The translations under genes and the position numbers were made by a program. A stretch of DNA of 8,917 nt from Lentisphaerota bacterium (GTDB taxonomy: Bacteria; Verrucomicrobiota; Kiritimatiellia; RFP12; UBA1067): the NCBI GenBank assembly GCA_015061765.1, contig SUVZ01000137.1:1-8917 (forward strand), written 5' to 3'. The stretch's first letter is position 1, and each line of letters opens with the position of its first letter. Below the pieces are notes generated by a model that was not told the DNA's origin, searched no databases, and worked only from the letters and a program-made list of their open reading frames with translations. Shown piece by piece: positions 6,799 through 8,917 of the stretch.

Positions 6799-8288
6799 TA
6801 TTCACCCCCTTTCATCGTAAGCAGGCTTTCGAGCTGTTCGCGGGTGCGTCTCGTATTCTCCGCGATTTCAACAAGCGACCTCTCCGCCTGATCCTTGCGC
6901 TCCTTGGCCAGAGCAACCTCACGCACGGCGCGGTCGTCAACATTGAGATTTTCAGCGGTGCGCCAATCGCGCCGCCGGCTCTTAAGGGACGCGAAATCCT
7001 TCGCCCAATCCTTCTCCGCCTGTTTCTGCGCCTTCTCTTCATCCATGACCGCCTGCATGGCGGACTTGTCACGGTAGAGATGCCAGGCGTTCGTCAGCTC
7101 CTGCGCGGCGTTCGACAGCTCCGACTCGAAGAAAGAGCGCTGTTTCTCCTGCTCGGCGATGGAAGCGCGAACGGAATCCGCTTCACGCTTCCGGGCATCG
7201 GCAACGGCACGCTCTGCGGCCTGGCGTTCCTCGGCGGCCTTCTTCTCCGCCTCTAGTTCAAGCTTCTCATATTCGGCCCGCTCGGCCAATATCTGCGATT
7301 CCAGCAGTTTTGCCTCCGCACGCTCCGCATTTTCCACGGCGGCAGTCGCATCATCAATGGCGGCGGCACGGCGCAGCTCCGCCTGTTTCACCGCCTCGGC
7401 TGATGCTTCCTGCTGCGCATAAGCGGCAGTGCGGCGCATTTCCGCAGCTTCAAGATTCTTTCTCGCCTGTTCGACGGACTTGTTTCTCGCCTTCAGGACA
7501 TCCGGAGCGACGGCTTCCATGTTCTCCGCCTCATTCTGCTTTTTGAGTGCAAGCAGATACGCATCCCGGGCATCGGCAACCGCCTTGTCGGAAGCGGCTG
7601 CACGCTCCGCATCGTCTGCGGCCTGTTCCGCGGCACGCTCCACGGCGGCGGACTGCTGATCCGTGGCGGCGGCAAGACGACGCTGCGCAATTGCAACATC
7701 GTACCCGGCACCGATTGCCGCAGCTTCGTTTTCTGATCCGGCGGCATTCATCGCCTGCTGACGCTCAAGAGCCAGAGCGGAGATATCGGCAGCATCACCG
7801 GCGGCAGAGGTCGCGTCCTTCGCCTGGGCGACTTTCATGTAAGCCGCAGCCATAGCGTCAAACGCCTTGGCGGCGCGGTCTGCATCGTCCGCCGCCTTGG
7901 AAATCGCCTTGTCGAGCTTCTCGATTTCATCCGCCTTGAGTTGCCTGAGACGTTCCTGCATTGCGGCGAGATGATCCTCAGCAAGCTTCTTGGCGGCATT
8001 CGCGGCGCCCATCAGCTTATCGGTTATCATTCCGGCAGCAACAGAAATGCCGGCAAGCACAACACCGGCAGGGCCAAGCGACAGAAATCCCGCCACCAAA
8101 CCATTGATGCCCGCCGTGACCTTATTCAAAGCTCCATCCATTGAAGGAAGCATGCTTGTAAGGCCGCCGATGCCTTGAGCAACCTTTCCGAACATCGGGG
8201 TGATTTTTTTCAGGGCGGAATTGAGCCTTGTCGAGATCTTGTCCTCGAACCAGCCCTTGACTTTCAGATATATCTCTTTAGTATTCAT
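6798..8288 (-). CDS. Phage tail tape measure protein (short, coiled-coil)
   Basis: This 496-residue protein has the tape measure pattern. A basic/amphipathic N-terminus (about 1-55) is followed by a Gly/Ala-rich hydrophobic stretch at about 56-90 (NGLVAGFLSLGPAGVVLAGI), then a nearly unbroken Ala/Glu/Lys/Arg heptad-like helix at about 95-490. The C-terminus, SLVEIAENTRRTREQLESLL followed by TMKGGE, resembles the ends of many tape measure proteins. Such proteins set tail length and pass into the host envelope during DNA entry. At about 0.15 nm per residue it would specify a tail of roughly 75 nm. The start is fixed by an in-frame TAG three codons upstream (8295-8297). Unusually, no Shine-Dalgarno site is visible before the ATG. 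The gene starts 19 bases from the divergent plus-strand gene. A generic Ala-rich coiled-coil protein is the alternative, but gene order favours tape measure. Confidence 0.82.
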   Translation of the reverse strand: MNTKEIYLKVKGWFEDKISTRLNSALKKITPMFGKVAQGIGGLTSMLPSMDGALNKVTAGINGLVAGFLSLGPAGVVLAGISVAAGMITDKLMGAANAAKKLAEDHLAAMQERLRQLKADEIEKLDKAISKAADDADRAAKAFDAMAAAYMKVAQAKDATSAAGDAADISALALERQQAMNAAGSENEAAAIGAGYDVAIAQRRLAAATDQQSAAVERAAEQAADDAERAAASDKAVADARDAYLLALKKQNEAENMEAVAPDVLKARNKSVEQARKNLEAAEMRRTAAYAQQEASAEAVKQAELRRAAAIDDATAAVENAERAEAKLLESQILAERAEYEKLELEAEKKAAEERQAAERAVADARKREADSVRASIAEQEKQRSFFESELSNAAQELTNAWHLYRDKSAMQAVMDEEKAQKQAEKDWAKDFASLKSRRRDWRTAENLNVDDRAVREVALAKERKDQAERSLVEIAENTRRTREQLESLLTMKGGE

Positions 8289-8292
8289 TTTG

Positions 8293-8301
8293 TGCTATAA
8301 T
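8293..8301 (+). promoter_or_regulatory. Extended -10 promoter TGCTATAAT for a leaderless transcript
   Basis: The sequence is a perfect bacterial extended -10 element (TGnTATAAT) in the 19-base gap between the divergent start codons. No convincing -35 lies at the usual spacing, as expected for extended -10 promoters. A start site 6-8 bases after the element would fall at about 8307-8309, on the ATG at 8308, so the mRNA should have almost no 5' leader. The plus-strand ATG has no Shine-Dalgarno site, which agrees. Confidence 0.65.
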
Positions 8302-8307
8302 TTCGGC

Positions 8308-8556
8308 ATGAATTACTTAGGCAGAGAACTTCCAAAAGACGAATGGCGGCTTGTGGCTTGCGGATTAAAGCCTCTACGCCCCATGACTCTGGAGGAAAAG
8401 GTTGCGGAAGAAGAACGCATGCGGCAATACTTAGAAGATGTCCGACGCCATCCGTTCCGCTTCCTTCTGCGGTTCTTCTCTGCGCTTGGTTTTCTCATCT
8501 TCAGCATCTGGCTGGTGTACTGGCAGCTTGAAAGAGGCGGCGCATTCATTCCTTGA
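8308..8556 (+). CDS. Small single-pass membrane protein, moron-like
   Basis: This 82-residue protein lies opposite to every other gene. Residues 1-50 are polar and charged, with a Glu/Arg helix (TLEEKVAEEERMRQYLEDVR). Residues about 53-72 form one membrane segment (LLRFFSALGFLIFSIWLVYW), and a short QLERGGAFIP end follows. The Arg-rich flank on the N-terminal side suggests that the N-terminus is cytoplasmic. I chose the ATG at 8308 because an extended -10 element ends 6 bases before it; a longer frame reaching back to 8200 would lie antisense to the tape measure gene. Its last 11 bases overlap the converging end of the upstream minus-strand gene. A self-promoted gene placed between tail genes fits a phage moron, such as a superinfection-exclusion or lysogenic-conversion protein. 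That function is inferred, and I recognise no family. Confidence 0.7.
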   Translation: MNYLGRELPKDEWRLVACGLKPLRPMTLEEKVAEEERMRQYLEDVRRHPFRFLLRFFSALGFLIFSIWLVYWQLERGGAFIP

Positions 8557-8917
8557 CCTCCCGCCCTCTGCCCCTGATCTCTTCGCGGGCGCGGACATAC
8601 GCCGAAAGCGCGTCGCTCCTGGCGCGGTCCTGATCGAACTTGCGATCCATCACATCCACACGGTTGACGATCTCCAGAATCTCGGAAGCAGTGAGCTTCT
8701 TCGCCTCATCAAGCGAAAGCGGTATCTTACGCGCCGACGCGCCAACAAACACGCCGAGAGCGGGCGATGTCGCCGCATCCGCAACATCGCCATCCTTGCG
8801 CTTCTTAGGCGGCGCGAGTTCGCAAGCCGTCCAGTCTGCACCGAAAAGCACGTAGTCGATCGTATCGGTGAGCTGCGCGGACGTCATTGCCGCGAGGTGC
8901 TTACGGGCGAAATCGTA
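8546..8917 (-). CDS. Putative tail assembly chaperone-position protein (5' end outside window)
   Basis: The frame is open to the right edge: codons before the internal Met at 8887 read YDFARKHLAA without a stop, and that Met has no ribosome binding site. The true start is therefore probably outside the window, and 123 residues are visible. The visible part begins with a hydrophobic/helical segment (TDTIDYVLFGADW), then a Lys-rich and Ala-rich linker (PPKKRKDGDVADAATSPA). It ends with a charged helix (SLDEAKKLTASEILEIVNRV and onward) and a very basic/acidic C-terminus. There is no membrane or secretion signal. Its place just upstream of the tape measure gene, broken only by the plus-strand gene, is where phages usually encode the tail assembly chaperone. 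That role comes from position alone; I do not recognise the sequence. Confidence 0.6.
   Translation of the reverse strand, partial: YDFARKHLAAMTSAQLTDTIDYVLFGADWTACELAPPKKRKDGDVADAATSPALGVFVGASARKIPLSLDEAKKLTASEILEIVNRVDVMDRKFDQDRARSDALSAYVRAREEIRGRGREVKE

Noticed and set aside
8257..8262. TTGACT as a -35 box for the plus-strand promoter
   Set aside because: It lies 33 bases before the TATAAT, far beyond the usual 16-18, so it is not paired with it.
8313..8549. A 78-codon minus-strand frame between the chaperone-position gene and the tape measure gene, starting in an ATGA overlap
   Set aside because: Its product is Ser/Arg-rich and low in complexity, as expected of the reverse strand of a real gene. 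The plus-strand frame over the same bases has natural composition, a membrane segment and a promoter. The overlap start makes it worth rechecking in relatives.
8540..8600. Programmed -1 frameshift at the end of the chaperone-position gene, as in many tailed phages
   Set aside because: I see no X-XXY-YYZ slippery heptamer near the stop codon at 8546, and the following frame is not a convincing extension.
8550..8600. Terminator after the plus-strand membrane protein gene
   Set aside because: The GC-rich bases here form no clear stem followed by a T-run, so no terminator is called.

Overview
The window looks like part of a tail and host-recognition module of a tailed phage or prophage. Seven complete genes and two partial ones lie head to tail on the minus strand, so transcription runs from high to low coordinates. 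One small gene lies on the plus strand. Almost every gap is below 40 bases and several genes overlap, as in a late structural operon. No rRNA, tRNA, CRISPR array, integrase or insertion sequence is visible. The host cannot be named from this sequence. The GC-rich coding (about 65-70% in some segments) and AGGAGG-type ribosome binding sites fit a Gram-negative bacterium. The style of the fibre proteins reminds me of phages from the Verrucomicrobiota/Kiritimatiellae/Lentisphaerota group, but that is a weak impression.

Layout in transcription order (right to left): (1) 8917-8546, the 3' part of a small cytoplasmic protein just upstream of the tape measure gene, the usual place of a tail assembly chaperone. 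(2) 8308-8556, plus strand, an 82-residue single-pass membrane protein with its own extended -10 promoter, which looks like a moron-type cargo gene. (3) 8288-6798, a short Ala-rich coiled-coil tape measure protein. (4) 6798-6415, (5) 6418-5903 and (6) 5893-5441, three small translationally linked genes that are probably tail tip or baseplate components. (7) 5403-2488, a 971-residue protein with a signal peptide and a Cys/His-rich centre. (8) 2469-1834, a 211-residue protein with an N-terminal hydrophobic leader and YadA-head-like repeats. (9) 1803-508, a 431-residue fibre-like protein with a BppU-like N-terminus and an AT-rich central insert. (10) 506-1, the start of another fibre-like protein with a signal peptide, running off the left edge.

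Genes 1 and 3-6 would build the tail tube and tip, and genes 7-10 would supply the parts that meet the host surface. Three points stand out. Proteins 7, 8 and 10 have Sec-type N-termini, which is unexpected for virion parts assembled in the cytoplasm. Protein 9 carries an AT-rich central segment (about 42% GC against 65-70% on either side) that looks like an exchanged receptor-binding module. The plus-strand gene appears to be transcribed as a leaderless mRNA from between the chaperone-position gene and the tape measure gene. All functional assignments rest on reading the sequence and gene order; no database search was possible.
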